From Halalkaliarchaeum desulfuricum (GTDB lineage: Archaea; Halobacteriota; Halobacteria; Halobacteriales; Haloferacaceae), in contig NZ_CP025066.1 of the NCBI RefSeq assembly GCF_002952775.1, forward strand, positions 2,170,001 to 2,234,000: a stretch of DNA of 64,000 nucleotides. Direction: 5' to 3'. Positions 17,200-26,455 of the stretch are shown piece by piece. Within the stretch, counting starts at the first letter, position 1. The number at the start of each line of letters is the position of its first letter. A model generated the notes under the pieces. The model did no database searches and had not been told where the DNA came from. It saw only the letters and a list, made by a program, of their open reading frames with translations. The translations under genes and the position numbers were made by a program.

Positions 17200-18092
17200 G
17201 ACTCTTCCTCCGTGTATCTCGTTTCGATGCGCCGGAACGTTCTGATCGCCCGTCGTTCCCGTTCGGGAGACGGCTCTCGTTTTCCGTATCGAACGTCCTC
17301 GAAGAGTCGAGTCAGCAAGTACACGTCCCTTTTACCGAACCCCGCTTCGATCGCGGCACTCGCGAACTCTTCGGGCGTGCTCGTTTCCGGATCGGAGACC
17401 TCGAGTAACTCGGTCATCTCTCTCCAGGCGCGGTAGACCTCGTTGTCGACGTTCCCCTCCCGGGTTAGACGCTCCGCAGCTCGACCGGCGGCTCGCCCGA
17501 CGGCTGCCCGGTCGATCTCCTCGTCGGCTTCGTTCTCCTGTTGTGCGTTCGATTCGTTCTGGTCTGTGGTTCCGGTCAGGAATGCGACGGTTGTTGCGAG
17601 GAGTGCACCCGCGAGCACGAGCAGGAGTAGTAACGAGGGCAATGAGGGCTGGTCGGCCCCTCCTGGATTCCCTGGGTCTGCTTCGAAGGGCGCTCCGTTC
17701 GTGGGCTCCATAAGCGGTGGAATCGGCGGGAGAGATGAGGGTGTAATCAACGCGGCGAGCAGAGACAGTACTCCGAGAATCACGGCAACCGCGAGGAGAA
17801 TCCCGAGTGCTGTTCTCCAGTGGTAGTACAGATACACCACCACAACGAACACAACCAGAAGTGCCAGCAGTGTGAGAAACTCCGAGAGGTACGGTATCTG
17901 TAACGTCTCTCCGGGCGATGGGCCGGGATCCGGTGGCGGCGCCAGACCGCCAGTAGTGCCGCCCCCGCCATCGTCCGGCCCGGGGAGACCATCCGTCTCT
18001 GGAAGGACGGTCGACTCGATCGTCGCCGCGACCAGGCCAACAGCGAAGATAGCGAGGACTGCAATCAGTCCCGACCGAGTCGTGTCGTTCAT
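17196..18092 (-). CDS. DUF4129 domain membrane protein
   Basis: This is the first gene of the operon, 298 residues. It has an N-terminal signal or anchor (SGLIAVLAIFAVGLVAATI), a Pro/Gly-rich linker, and three hydrophobic segments, including FLTLLALLVVFVVVVYLYYH and PSLLLLLVLAGALLATTV. The C-terminal DUF4129 domain is recognisable by VYRAWREMTELLEVSDPETS and FASAAIEAGFGKRDVYLLTR. In bacteria this domain often joins transglutaminase-like proteins, and in haloarchaea it accompanies DUF58. The function is unproven. It is divergent from the PH-domain pair, with about 147 bp between. Confidence 0.8.
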   Translation of the reverse strand: MNDTTRSGLIAVLAIFAVGLVAATIESTVLPETDGLPGPDDGGGGTTGGLAPPPDPGPSPGETLQIPYLSEFLTLLALLVVFVVVVYLYYHWRTALGILLAVAVILGVLSLLAALITPSSLPPIPPLMEPTNGAPFEADPGNPGGADQPSLPSLLLLLVLAGALLATTVAFLTGTTDQNESNAQQENEADEEIDRAAVGRAAGRAAERLTREGNVDNEVYRAWREMTELLEVSDPETSTPEEFASAAIEAGFGKRDVYLLTRLFEDVRYGKREPSPERERRAIRTFRRIETRYTEEES

Positions 18093-18239
18093 GGAGGTAG
18101 TGTGGACGTAATGCCGAGTACATATATTGGCGTTTGGGTCATCGGCGTTTGGGTCGCCGAGTGCTGTCGTCGGGCAGCCGTCCGAACGCTGTGAGAGCGT
18201 CGCGACAGAACTTTTTCGCCTGAGGATTTCGGTAGGGAC

Positions 18240-18860
18240 GTGACTTCAGAAACACTGACAGACGAAGCCCAGTACGACTGGCTCACGCTCGAGGCCGACG
18301 AGGAACTGCTGTGGTCGAGTCGGCCACACCGGAGTAGTCTCGTCCCCGCATTCGTCGTCGGAATTCCACTCTCTATTGTTCTCATCGGGCTTGTGATCCT
18401 GCTCGGAGCGTATCTCACCTACAAGAACACGAACTACGTCGTCACCAGCTCTGGGCTGTACAAGAAAACCGGCATTCTCTCGCGGGACGTCCAGAAAATT
18501 GGGTTCGACAAGGTGCAAAACATCTCTTACAGCCAGAGTGCGATCGGTTCTTACTTCGGCTACGGCGACGTTCAGGTGAGTACTGCCGGAAGTTCGGGCG
18601 TCGAAATGACGTTCCGAAGCGTGCCGGCGCCGGCGGACGTCCAGGAGCTCATCGACAGCCGGATCGAACGCGGGGAGGACCGCAGCGACGGCGAAAAGGA
18701 GGACGTCCTCGTCGAAATCCTCTCGGAACTGCGTGCCATTCGCCACGCCGTCGAGGAAGGAAACGACGGAACCGAGGAAGGAAACGACGGAACCGAGGAA
18801 GGAAACGACGGAACCGAGGAAGGAACCGAGAGCACCGACGGCGACCTGACGGAACGATGA
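18240..18860 (+). CDS. bPH2 (YdbS-like) PH-domain membrane protein
   Basis: Starts at a GTG at 18240; the protein is 206 residues. One long hydrophobic hairpin (SLVPAFVVGIPLSIVLIGLV) is followed by the bPH2 domain: TNYVVTSSGLYKKTGILSRD, the KIGFDKVQNISYSQSAIG turn and the YFGYGDVQVSTAG strand. The C-terminal tail is acidic and low complexity, containing a perfect 7-residue repeat. Proteins of this type occur in pairs or triplets at the membrane; their job is not known. The stop overlaps the next bPH2 gene by 4 nt, so the two are likely made together. Confidence 0.85.
   Translation: MTSETLTDEAQYDWLTLEADEELLWSSRPHRSSLVPAFVVGIPLSIVLIGLVILLGAYLTYKNTNYVVTSSGLYKKTGILSRDVQKIGFDKVQNISYSQSAIGSYFGYGDVQVSTAGSSGVEMTFRSVPAPADVQELIDSRIERGEDRSDGEKEDVLVEILSELRAIRHAVEEGNDGTEEGNDGTEEGNDGTEEGTESTDGDLTER
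18753..18830 (+). repeat. 21-bp tandem repeat encoding EEGNDGT
   Basis: Three perfect copies of gaggaaggaaacgacggaacc (18753-18773, 18774-18794, 18795-18815) and a partial fourth. The unit is 21 bp, so copy-number change keeps the frame and only lengthens or shortens the acidic tail of the PH-domain protein. Confidence 0.95.
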
Positions 18861-19402
18861 GTTCGGTGGCGGCCGACGACTGGCGTCGGTTCGACGAGGA
18901 GGCCGTGTTGTGGGAGGCGACACCGCGAACGACACGCGCGCTTCCGGGCATGGGACTAAGCGTCGCCTTGCTCGTGGGCGTGTTCTGGCTCGCAGTCACC
19001 GTCAGCGGTTGGGCGCTGGTGCTCGTTCCGGCTGCGGCCGCTCCCGGGTTGTTCCACTACTTGCGCGTGGTCACGACCGCGTTCGTGTTGACAGACCGGG
19101 AGATCACTGTGAAAACTGGAATCCTCGGCCGTTCTGTTCGAAGCGTCGAATACAGCCGCGTCCAGAACGTCGGCTATTCACAGGGGGTCACCGGCTCGGT
19201 GTTCGGGTACGGCACCGTCGAGATCGAAATCGCCGGCGGCCGCGATCTGCAACTGTACGACGTGTACGATCCGACGGAGCCGTACGAAATCGTCCGGGAA
19301 TGTGCTACCGGAACGGCCACCGAGATCCCGGGGTCGCTCGAGACGTGGGAGGCGATCCGCGAGGAAGTGACGGCGTTACGGGAGCGTATCGAGTCTCAAT
19401 AG
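18857..19402 (+). CDS. Second bPH2 (YdbT-like) PH-domain membrane protein
   Basis: A 181-residue paralogue of the preceding protein, with two hydrophobic segments (LGMGLSVALLVGVFWLAVTV region and LVLVPAAAAPGLFHYLRVV). Its bPH2 domain reads TAFVLTDREITVKTGILGRS, VEYSRVQNVGYSQGVTGSVF and GYGTVEIEIAGG. The RVQN-x-x-YSQ and YGT-V motifs line up with KVQN-x-x-YSQ and YGD-V of its neighbour. It ends in a short helical region. It is co-transcribed, with a 4-nt overlap; the two probably form a membrane complex. Confidence 0.85.
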   Translation: MSSVAADDWRRFDEEAVLWEATPRTTRALPGMGLSVALLVGVFWLAVTVSGWALVLVPAAAAPGLFHYLRVVTTAFVLTDREITVKTGILGRSVRSVEYSRVQNVGYSQGVTGSVFGYGTVEIEIAGGRDLQLYDVYDPTEPYEIVRECATGTATEIPGSLETWEAIREEVTALRERIESQ

Positions 19403-19440
19403 CGAGACGGAGTAATTCACCCCGAGTCAGAACGGGATTT

Positions 19441-19875
19441 TCACTCGCGATCGTTCTCCCGGGCAACGAGCGTCGATACGCGTGCGTTCTCCTTTATACG
19501 AATGCCCGATCCGCCGACGGCGAGGGGAACTCGAGGCAGTTCGTTCACCTGGAGCGTCGGATGGAACACACCGCGTTCGAGTAGTTCCTCGCGGGTCTGG
19601 AGCGTGAACGTCCTGTCATGGGTGAGGAGTGATTCGTTGTATTCGAGGAGGTACTGTCCGGCGTCCAGGTGCCACCACTCGTAGTCGTCATCGGGGTGTC
19701 GCTTCCGGCTGTCGTGGGGGGTTGTTTCAGCGGGCTCCAGTTCGCCGCCGCCGAAATCGACTCTCCCGGGACCGTCGACGTCGTACACGCTTGCCACCGT
19801 CAGATCGAAGCCGCGATCCCGGCGTTGGGTCGGTTCGTGGACGATTCCATCCAGGATCTGCGTGTACACCACCAT
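19441..19875 (-). CDS. dCTP deaminase / dUTPase-fold protein
   Basis: The 144-residue protein resembles the trimeric dUTPase/dCTP-deaminase family: TVASVYDVDGPGRVDFGGGE near the start, WWHLDAGQYLLEYNESL in the middle, and a C-terminal segment ending PLAVGGSGIRIKENARVSTL that would cover the nucleotide. Members keep dUTP low or make dUMP for thymidylate synthesis. The classic dUTPase catalytic Asp context is not obvious, so the precise activity is uncertain. It is a single gene, convergent with the PH pair and downstream of gltX on the same strand. Confidence 0.55.
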   Translation of the reverse strand: MVVYTQILDGIVHEPTQRRDRGFDLTVASVYDVDGPGRVDFGGGELEPAETTPHDSRKRHPDDDYEWWHLDAGQYLLEYNESLLTHDRTFTLQTREELLERGVFHPTLQVNELPRVPLAVGGSGIRIKENARVSTLVARENDRE

Positions 19876-20009
19876 ATCGATATCATATGCGGCCAGCCAA
19901 GTTGAGTGTCGGGGTCACACCGTTCGTCTGTGTTCGTGTTCCAGGAAAGCGAACGGAAACTGAACCCGACGGACGAAACTCGCCACAACCGCGCCGGGTT
20001 TCCGAACCG

Positions 20010-21779
20010 CTACGGATGCGCGTAGTAGACGACCGATTCTTCCTCGCCGTGATCGTCCACGCGGACGAACCCGACACGTTCGAACTGGATCATCTCGTCG
20101 ACCGCGGTTTCCGCGAAATCCGGTTCTGCAACGCCACGGACGTCGCCGTCGGGCGTCCGCATGCGGACTGCGACACCGCCGTCGGCCGGGGTCCAGTGGA
20201 TCACGGGAACGCCCTCCTCGCGCACGGCGTCGATGTCGTCGCCGGTCGGGACGAACGCGCCGTCGTCGCCCTCTCCGGCGTCTCCGGCCTCGTATCGCAC
20301 GCAGCCGAACCCCTTTAGCCACGTTCGCTCGCCGGCGTGCGGCATGTCGTCGTCCTCGATCAACACCGCGTCGCCGACGGGAATCTCCCGCTGACCTCGG
20401 TCCTCGTGATCCGGGTGCCGCGGCGGCGTTCCGACAGCCGATCCGTCGGGTTCGTTTTCGCCGTCCCGGACTGGCACTTCGACGGCGGGCGCCCCTGCCC
20501 GGTCGCGCACCAGGAAGTAGCGGTCCGCCTCGTCGTCCACGAGATCACGGTTGTTCGCGTACACCGTCGACATCGCGAGATCAACGTCCGTGGTCGACAT
20601 CCCCAGCCCGATCATCGCCTCGACGATCGCCTCCCCGCGGATTCCGCGTCGTCGAACCGACGCGAGTGTTGGGGCGCGGGGATCGTCCCATCCGGTCAGT
20701 TTCCCTTCGTCGATCAGGTCTTTGATCGTCGAGGTCGACAGTTTCACGTCGTACTCGTCGATCTGGACGTGCCCCCAGTGGAGGACTTCGGGATACTCCC
20801 AGTCGAAGTAATCGTAGACGAACCGCTGGCGCTTCGCCGAATCCTGGAGGTCGATCCCGCGGATGATGTGTGTGACGCCAGTGAGGTGGTCGTCGATCCC
20901 CGATTGGAAGTCGAGCATCGGCCAGCAGCGGTAGTCGGCAGCCTTCGGTCTGGGATGGGGCGTGTCGATGATCCGGAACGCGACCCAGTCCCGCAGGGCG
21001 GGGTTTTTGTGTTCGATGTCGGTTTTTACCCGGAGAACCATCTCGCCGGGGGCGTACTCGCCGTCGATCATCGCCTCGAACTCCTCGCGAACCGTCCCGG
21101 GATCCTTGTCCCGGTTCGGCGAGGGTTTGCCGGCGTTTTTCAGCTCGGAGAACTCCTCGGCGGGCAGATCACAGGTGTACGCCCCGCCGAGGTCGATCAG
21201 TTCGCGGGCGTGCTCGTAGTACGTCTCCAGACGGTCACTGGCTTTGAGTACCCGATCCGGTTCGAAACCGAGATAGTCGATGTCGTCGAGGATCGCGTCG
21301 TAGGCGTCGAGATCCGGCCGCTTCGTCTCGGGGTCGGTGTCGTCGAACCGACAGATGAACTCCCCGTCGTACCGATCCTTGTACGTGCCGATCACGGCGG
21401 GCATGCGGGCGTGTCCGAGGTGCCACGGCCCGTTGGGATTGGGGGCCGCACGCATCACCACCTCACCCCGCTCGGCGTTCGGCAGCTCCGGCAGCACGCC
21501 CTCCTCGTCCTCCACTTTTGCGTCGAGTTCTTCGACCATCTCGGGCGCGAGGTCGGCCAGCCGATCCCTTCGTTCGCTCTCCGAAAGGTCGGCGACTTCC
21601 GCAACGACGCCGGCGACGACGCCGGGAACCTCGTCGCCGTGGGGTCTGAATTCGGGGTTCTCTCCCATGAGTGGCCCAATGATCGCGCCGACATCCGGAT
21701 CGCTCCCGTGCTTGAGGGCGTTGAACAGGGCGTGTCGTTTCGCCTCCGCTCGGACGCGCTCTTCGAGTGTTTCGTCCAT
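20010..21779 (-). CDS. gltX: Glutamyl-tRNA synthetase (non-discriminating archaeal type)
   Basis: A class I synthetase of 589 residues from the ATG at 21779 (MDETLEERVRAEAKRHALFN). The HIGH-type signature appears as NGPWHLGHARMP and the KMSKS-type loop as DVKLSTSTI. Archaeal features are a long N-terminal helical domain and a beta-barrel anticodon-binding C-terminal half. It charges tRNA-Glu, whose CTC isoacceptor is also in this window, and in archaea it also charges tRNA-Gln before amidation. An upstream in-frame start (21941) is rejected because the extra 54 residues have no family character and a TATA box lies within them. Confidence 0.93.
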   Translation of the reverse strand: MDETLEERVRAEAKRHALFNALKHGSDPDVGAIIGPLMGENPEFRPHGDEVPGVVAGVVAEVADLSESERRDRLADLAPEMVEELDAKVEDEEGVLPELPNAERGEVVMRAAPNPNGPWHLGHARMPAVIGTYKDRYDGEFICRFDDTDPETKRPDLDAYDAILDDIDYLGFEPDRVLKASDRLETYYEHARELIDLGGAYTCDLPAEEFSELKNAGKPSPNRDKDPGTVREEFEAMIDGEYAPGEMVLRVKTDIEHKNPALRDWVAFRIIDTPHPRPKAADYRCWPMLDFQSGIDDHLTGVTHIIRGIDLQDSAKRQRFVYDYFDWEYPEVLHWGHVQIDEYDVKLSTSTIKDLIDEGKLTGWDDPRAPTLASVRRRGIRGEAIVEAMIGLGMSTTDVDLAMSTVYANNRDLVDDEADRYFLVRDRAGAPAVEVPVRDGENEPDGSAVGTPPRHPDHEDRGQREIPVGDAVLIEDDDMPHAGERTWLKGFGCVRYEAGDAGEGDDGAFVPTGDDIDAVREEGVPVIHWTPADGGVAVRMRTPDGDVRGVAEPDFAETAVDEMIQFERVGFVRVDDHGEEESVVYYAHP

Positions 21780-22100
21780 TGACGGAGGCTTCGCCTGCAC
21801 GCAGTAAAAAGGGATCCGAAGACGCTCGGATCCACAGACGCGCTCCTGTAGGAGCGGAGCACACCCGGGTAGGGGCATCTGCTCGTTCGGATGCCGCGAG
21901 TAAAAGTCGACCGTCGTTTTTGACCCGACAATACCGACCAAATACCGCCTGTACCGTGAACGATCCCCGGGTTTTAAGCGTGCCTGTAGTGCCGGACCAC
22001 ATCCGACATTTAGCAGTCGACTCTGTGACTGGATGGATCGTGACCGTCACGAACCAGGACGAGAGACAGCTTTTTCGCTCCGAGACTGCTTCGTTCGGTC
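21780..22100. other. Divergent intergenic region between gltX and the PAS/GAF regulator
   Basis: This stretch of 321 bp has no gene. It contains the gltX TATA element (gtaaaaag at 21804-21811 on the + strand, cttttt on the coding strand), centred 28 nt before the gltX ATG and implying a leaderless transcript. The segment nearer 22101 includes gggttttaagcg (21970-21981), a possible second promoter. Short translations here have no family character. Confidence 0.5.
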
Positions 22101-24581
22101 ATGGACACGGGCGAGGGCGTCGTCCGATCGCTGTTCGAGGATCCGGAGCGGTTCGCCGCGATTCTCGACGCCGACGGGACCGTCCGCGAGATCAACGACG
22201 CCGCTACCGATCGTCTGGACACGCCGCGGGAACGGCTGGAGGGAAAGCGATTCTGGGCGCTCCCGTGGCACGGCGGTACCGAAAGCCGGCGAAAGCTCCA
22301 GCACGCTGTCGGTAGCGCGTCGAGCGGCGAGTACGCGAACGTCGAGGCGACGGTGGAGCCGCACACGAACGGCGCCCCTGGTGGCGACGGAGTCGCCGGG
22401 ACCAAACTCGAGTTCCGGCTCCAGCCGATCGACGGAACTGACACCCGGGCGGACGGCTGTCGCATACTCGTCCAGGGGACGGTGCAGGCGGAGCGGGAAC
22501 GACTCGAACGGGAGCTACGGGAATCCGAGGAACTGCATCGGGTTACGCTCGCTAACATGACCGACACGGTGCTCGTGACGAACGACGACGGCGAGTTCAC
22601 GTACGTGTGTCCGAACGTTCACTTCATCTTCGGCTACACAGTCGAGGAGATCTACGAGTTCGGTACGATCGACGCGCTCCTCGGCGAGGACCTCTTCGAC
22701 AGACAACAACTGGAGTCGAAGGGAGTGCTCACCAACCTCGAATGTACGGCGACCGACAAGGACGGGAAGGAACACGCGCTGCTTGTGAACGTCCGAACGG
22801 TGTCGATTCAGGGAGGGACAACGCTGTACAGCTGCCGGGACATCACCAAACGGAAACAGCGCGAGACCGCGCTGACTCAGTTACAGGAGACCAGCCGCGA
22901 ACTGCTGTACGCCGAGACGAAACCGGAGGTCGCGACTCGGGTGGCGAAGGACGCGACGACTGCGCTTTCGGAAGGCGGCGTCGCGCTGTATCGGTTCGAC
23001 AGCGAAGAGAACGTTCTGTATCCAATGGCGGTGTCTCGGCCGCTGTTGCGGGCTGCCGGATCGCTGCCGGACGTGAGCCTGGATCAGCAAACCTGCATCA
23101 GCAGAGCCTACGTCGACGGTCGAACGACCTCACGAACCGACGTGGGCGAAAGCGACCTCCCGGACAGTTTGCTCGGGACCCTGTCGGGCGTCGTCGCCGT
23201 TCCACTGGGCGATCACGGCGTGTTGCTCGCGGCTGTCACGGGGGATGCAGATCTCACCGACGTCGACGTGGAGATCGCCGAACTGCTCGCGGCGACGGCC
23301 GAAGCGGCGTTCGACCGCCTGGAACGGGAGACGCAGCTCCGGGAGCGCGACGAGACACTCAAAAAGCGAAACCGGCGGCTGTCGGAGGCGAACCGTCTAA
23401 ACGAGATCATCCGGGAGATCGACCGGATCCTTGTGAACGCAGACTCCCGAGAGGAGATCGAACGTGGCGTCTGCGAGCGGCTGGCCACGAGCGATCGGTT
23501 CACGTTCGTGTGGATCGGGGAGGCCACTGCGCGCGATCGTCGCCTCCGGCCGCGGGAATGGGCCGGGGACGGCAGCGGCTACCTCGACGATGTCTCGTTG
23601 TCGGTCCAGGACGATATCGGCGTTCAGGAACCGACACTCCAGACCGCACGGAACCGGTCGACGACGGTCGTCCCGAACGTCGCAGACATCCTCCAGGAGG
23701 CCGACTGGTGCAAGCAGGCAGTCTCCAGACAGTTCGACTCGATCATGTCGGTCCCGCTTTTGTACGACGACGTCCTGTTGGGAACGCTCACGGTCTACGA
23801 CGACGAGCCCGACTCCTTTAGCGACACCGTCCGATCGGTGTTCGAAGAGCTCGGTGCGACGATCGGCTCGGCGATCAACGACGTTCAGCGGAAGGAAGCG
23901 CTCCAGAGCGACACCGTCTTCAGGCTCTCGTATCGTCTCGAGGATCCGGCATCGATCCTCTCGCGGCTGGCTGGCAGCCTCGATTGCCGCCTCGAGGTCC
24001 GAAGCGAGGTGACGCGTGCTGACGAGAGCACGGTGGTGTTCGTCGACGTCGACGGCGTCTCCCCGGAAGCGGTCGCGTCCGAGGCTGCCGAACTCGTTTC
24101 CGTCCGGGACTGTGAGGTGATCCGAACGGGGGACGATAGCGGTCTCGTCAGCCTGACTGTCGACGAGCCGTTCGTGACCTCGCTGCTCGCGAACCACGGT
24201 GCGACGCGCAGAACCCTGACGGCCACTCCGGACGGGCTCGAACTGGTCGTCGACGTTCCGGACGCGTCCACCTCGCGGGCAGTGGACGAACTGCTCTCCA
24301 CGCAGTTTGCGGAGGTCGAACTGACTGCACGCCAAAAGCAACTCCGGTCGAGAGACACCGACCGCGACGTGGGGGCGCTGTTGACCGCGAGACAGGAGGA
24401 GGTGGCCCGAGTAGCCTACCACAGCGGTTTTTTCGAACCTGACAGGGACGTTTCCGGGCGCGAGATCGCGGAGACGCTGGACATCTCGCATACGGCCTTT
24501 TACAACCACATCCGGCGGGTCCAGGACAAACTGTTCACGTCGCTGTTCGACGGCGGCGACGGGTATATAGAGGTTGAATAG
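22101..24581 (+). CDS. Bacterio-opsin-activator-like regulator: PAS-PAS-GAF-GAF-HTH
   Basis: The protein has 826 residues. A first PAS-like domain (FAAILDADGTVREINDAATD, residues about 13-110) is followed by a second (LANMTDTVLVTNDDGEFTYV, about 148-250) ending in the PAC-type SCRDITKRKQRE. Two GAF domains follow (about 265-420 and 440-590), joined by a coiled stretch (LKKRNRRLSEANRLNEII). Residues about 600-760 match the bat-associated domain, and the C-terminus is an HTH_10 helix-turn-helix (LTARQEEVARVAYHSGFFEP, EIAETLDISHTAFYNHIRRV). Such proteins sense light, oxygen or redox and act on promoters. The regulon here is unknown; no bop gene lies nearby. Confidence 0.88.
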   Translation: MDTGEGVVRSLFEDPERFAAILDADGTVREINDAATDRLDTPRERLEGKRFWALPWHGGTESRRKLQHAVGSASSGEYANVEATVEPHTNGAPGGDGVAGTKLEFRLQPIDGTDTRADGCRILVQGTVQAERERLERELRESEELHRVTLANMTDTVLVTNDDGEFTYVCPNVHFIFGYTVEEIYEFGTIDALLGEDLFDRQQLESKGVLTNLECTATDKDGKEHALLVNVRTVSIQGGTTLYSCRDITKRKQRETALTQLQETSRELLYAETKPEVATRVAKDATTALSEGGVALYRFDSEENVLYPMAVSRPLLRAAGSLPDVSLDQQTCISRAYVDGRTTSRTDVGESDLPDSLLGTLSGVVAVPLGDHGVLLAAVTGDADLTDVDVEIAELLAATAEAAFDRLERETQLRERDETLKKRNRRLSEANRLNEIIREIDRILVNADSREEIERGVCERLATSDRFTFVWIGEATARDRRLRPREWAGDGSGYLDDVSLSVQDDIGVQEPTLQTARNRSTTVVPNVADILQEADWCKQAVSRQFDSIMSVPLLYDDVLLGTLTVYDDEPDSFSDTVRSVFEELGATIGSAINDVQRKEALQSDTVFRLSYRLEDPASILSRLAGSLDCRLEVRSEVTRADESTVVFVDVDGVSPEAVASEAAELVSVRDCEVIRTGDDSGLVSLTVDEPFVTSLLANHGATRRTLTATPDGLELVVDVPDASTSRAVDELLSTQFAEVELTARQKQLRSRDTDRDVGALLTARQEEVARVAYHSGFFEPDRDVSGREIAETLDISHTAFYNHIRRVQDKLFTSLFDGGDGYIEVE

Positions 24582-24662
24582 TAAACACCCTCATTTCCGT
24601 CCAGGGTTTACAGTTCAACCTGTGCAGCTATCTTCGGGTAGTTCTTACCCATTTTTGTAACA

Positions 24663-24809
24663 ATGTGTCGCGACGCAGCTTACGACGTCGACGGGCGCTC
24701 GGAGTACGAATGTTCCAAATGCGGCCGGACCGTCACCGCGGCGAGCTACCCCGGCGACTGTCCGGAGTGTGCAGCGCCGTTGCGCAACCGAGCCACACCG
24801 TTCGAGTAA
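24663..24809 (+). CDS. Rubrerythrin-like zinc-ribbon small protein
   Basis: A 48-residue protein with two metal-binding knuckles, YECSKCGRTV and GDCPECAAPLRNR, the four cysteines of a rubredoxin-like zinc ribbon. It ends NRATPFE, close to the NRGTPLE-type ends of small haloarchaeal rubrerythrin-like domain proteins. It lies 9 nt before gdhB on the same strand, so the two may share a transcript. Function unknown; probably a metal-stabilised adaptor. Confidence 0.72.
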   Translation: MCRDAAYDVDGRSEYECSKCGRTVTAASYPGDCPECAAPLRNRATPFE

Positions 24810-24818
24810 TTACCCTCC

Positions 24819-26105
24819 ATGTCTCAACTAGCGACGATGGAAGCTACTGGTGAGGAATCCGAAAACGAATCTGCGCTCGAAACCGCAAGACGTCAGCTGC
24901 GCGAGGCGGCCGCCCACGTGGACATCGATCCCGGCGTGATCGAGCGACTCAATCACCCGACCCGCGTCGTCGAGGTGTCCGTGCCGATCAAACGCGACGA
25001 CGGCTCAGTCGACGTGTTCACGGGGTACCGCGCACAGCACGACGACGTTCGTGGCCCCTACAAGGGCGGCATCAGGTATCATCCCGACGTCTCTGCCCAG
25101 GAGTGTGTCGGGCTCGCGATGTGGATGACCTGGAAGTCCGCGGTGATGGATATCCCGTTCGGCGGCGCGAAAGGCGGTGTGGTCGTGAACCCGAAGGAGC
25201 TCTCGACGCGGGAAAAAGAGCGGCTCACCCGTCGGTTCGCAGAGGAGATCCGGGACGAGGTGGGACCACACCGGGACATCCCCGCCCCCGACATGGGGAC
25301 CGACGGGAAGACGATGGCGTGGTTCATGGACGCCTACAGCATGCAGGAGGGCGAGACCTCCCCCGGCGTCGTCACCGGGAAACCGCCCGTCATTGGTGGC
25401 AGTCACGGCCGCGAAGAGGCGCCGGGGCGCAGCGTCGCGATCATCGCCCGGGAGACGATCGACTACTACGACATGGACATCCGTGACACCACTGTCGCCG
25501 TCCAGGGGTACGGGAGCGTGGGGGCAAACGCCGCCCGACTCCTCGACGACTGGGGGGCAAAAGTCGTGGCTGTAAGCGACGTGAACGGGGGGATCTACGA
25601 CACCGGTGGCCTCGACACTCGGACGATCCCCTCTCACGAGGAGGAGCCCGAGGGAGTCATGCGCCAGGACGCACCCAACACCGTCACGAACGAAGAGCTG
25701 CTGGAGCTCGACGTTGACGTGCTGATCCCGGCGGCGATCGGCAACGTGCTCACTCTCGAGAACGCCGACCGGATCCAGGCCGACATCGTCGTCGAGGGGG
25801 CGAACGGCCCAACGACCTCGGGCGCCGATCGGGTGCTCGAAGAGCGGGGAATCCCGGTCATTCCGGACATCCTCGCCAACGCCGGCGGTGTCACGGTGTC
25901 GTACTTCGAGTGGCTCCAGGACATCAACCGCCGGAAGTGGTCGAAAGAGCGCGTGTACAACGAACTCGAGTCGGAGATGCTCTCTGCATGGGACTCGGTC
26001 CGCGAGGAGGTCGAAGCCGGCGACGTGCACTGGCGGGACGCCGCGTACGTCGTCGCCCTCGAACGGATCGGTGCAGCCAAAGAGGCGCGGGGACTGTGGC
26101 CCTGA
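24819..26105 (+). CDS. gdhB: Glutamate dehydrogenase
   Basis: The 428-residue protein has the hexameric Glu/Leu/Phe/Val dehydrogenase layout. The substrate domain carries the catalytic Lys motifs [13 protein letters not shown] and [13 protein letters not shown] and the [14 protein letters not shown] loop. The nucleotide domain begins [20 protein letters not shown], a Rossmann glycine motif, and later has [13 protein letters not shown] and [17 protein letters not shown]. It interconverts glutamate and 2-oxoglutarate plus ammonia. Cofactor preference cannot be read with certainty. The gene symbol follows common haloarchaeal usage; several gdh paralogues usually exist in these genomes. Confidence 0.93.
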   Translation: MSQLATMEATGEESENESALETARRQLREAAAHVDIDPGVIERLNHPTRVVEVSVPIKRDDGSVDVFTGYRAQHDDVRGPYKGGIRYHPDVSAQECVGLAMWMTWKSAVMDIPFGGAKGGVVVNPKELSTREKERLTRRFAEEIRDEVGPHRDIPAPDMGTDGKTMAWFMDAYSMQEGETSPGVVTGKPPVIGGSHGREEAPGRSVAIIARETIDYYDMDIRDTTVAVQGYGSVGANAARLLDDWGAKVVAVSDVNGGIYDTGGLDTRTIPSHEEEPEGVMRQDAPNTVTNEELLELDVDVLIPAAIGNVLTLENADRIQADIVVEGANGPTTSGADRVLEERGIPVIPDILANAGGVTVSYFEWLQDINRRKWSKERVYNELESEMLSAWDSVREEVEAGDVHWRDAAYVVALERIGAAKEARGLWP

Positions 26106-26167
26106 TCGTCGGTTCGCTCTCTTCCCGGGCGAACAGTTAAGTCCGGAGCCGGGACCATCCCGGCACG

Positions 26168-26386
26168 ATGGTGCTTCGACGTCATCCGTCGGCGACCTGT
26201 AATCGGTGTGATTCGGCGTTGTACTACCGATATCTCGAGGAGTCTACTGGCTGGCAGATTTCCGTCACGTGTGATCCGGAGAAGGGGTGTGGCCGGGACG
26301 TCGTCTCGAAGCGTGCCCCGAGACACCACGTCGATCGACCGGAGGAAGCGCGGGCGGTCGCGAAACGCCTCGCCGGCGAACTGTGA
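26168..26386 (+). CDS. Small zinc-ribbon-like hypothetical protein
   Basis: A 72-residue protein with CNRCDSALYYRY near the N-terminus and a second pair of cysteines in VTCDPEKGCGRDVV, which could bind one zinc ion. The C-terminal half is a basic helix (DRPEEARAVAKRLAGEL). No family recognised. It lies 62 nt after gdhB and 69 nt before the GGGP synthase, both on the same strand. Confidence 0.5.
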   Translation: MVLRRHPSATCNRCDSALYYRYLEESTGWQISVTCDPEKGCGRDVVSKRAPRHHVDRPEEARAVAKRLAGEL

Positions 26387-26423
26387 GACGGAACGCAGTC
26401 CCGGAACCGTATCTATCGGGCCC

Positions 26424-26430
26424 TTTTTAA
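26424..26430 (+). promoter_or_regulatory. TATA box for the GGGP synthase gene
   Basis: The sequence tttttaa is centred 29 nt before the ATG at 26456, predicting a leaderless transcript. Confidence 0.5.
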
Positions 26431-26455
26431 CCCCCTGGGCGACAATAGCAGTTCA

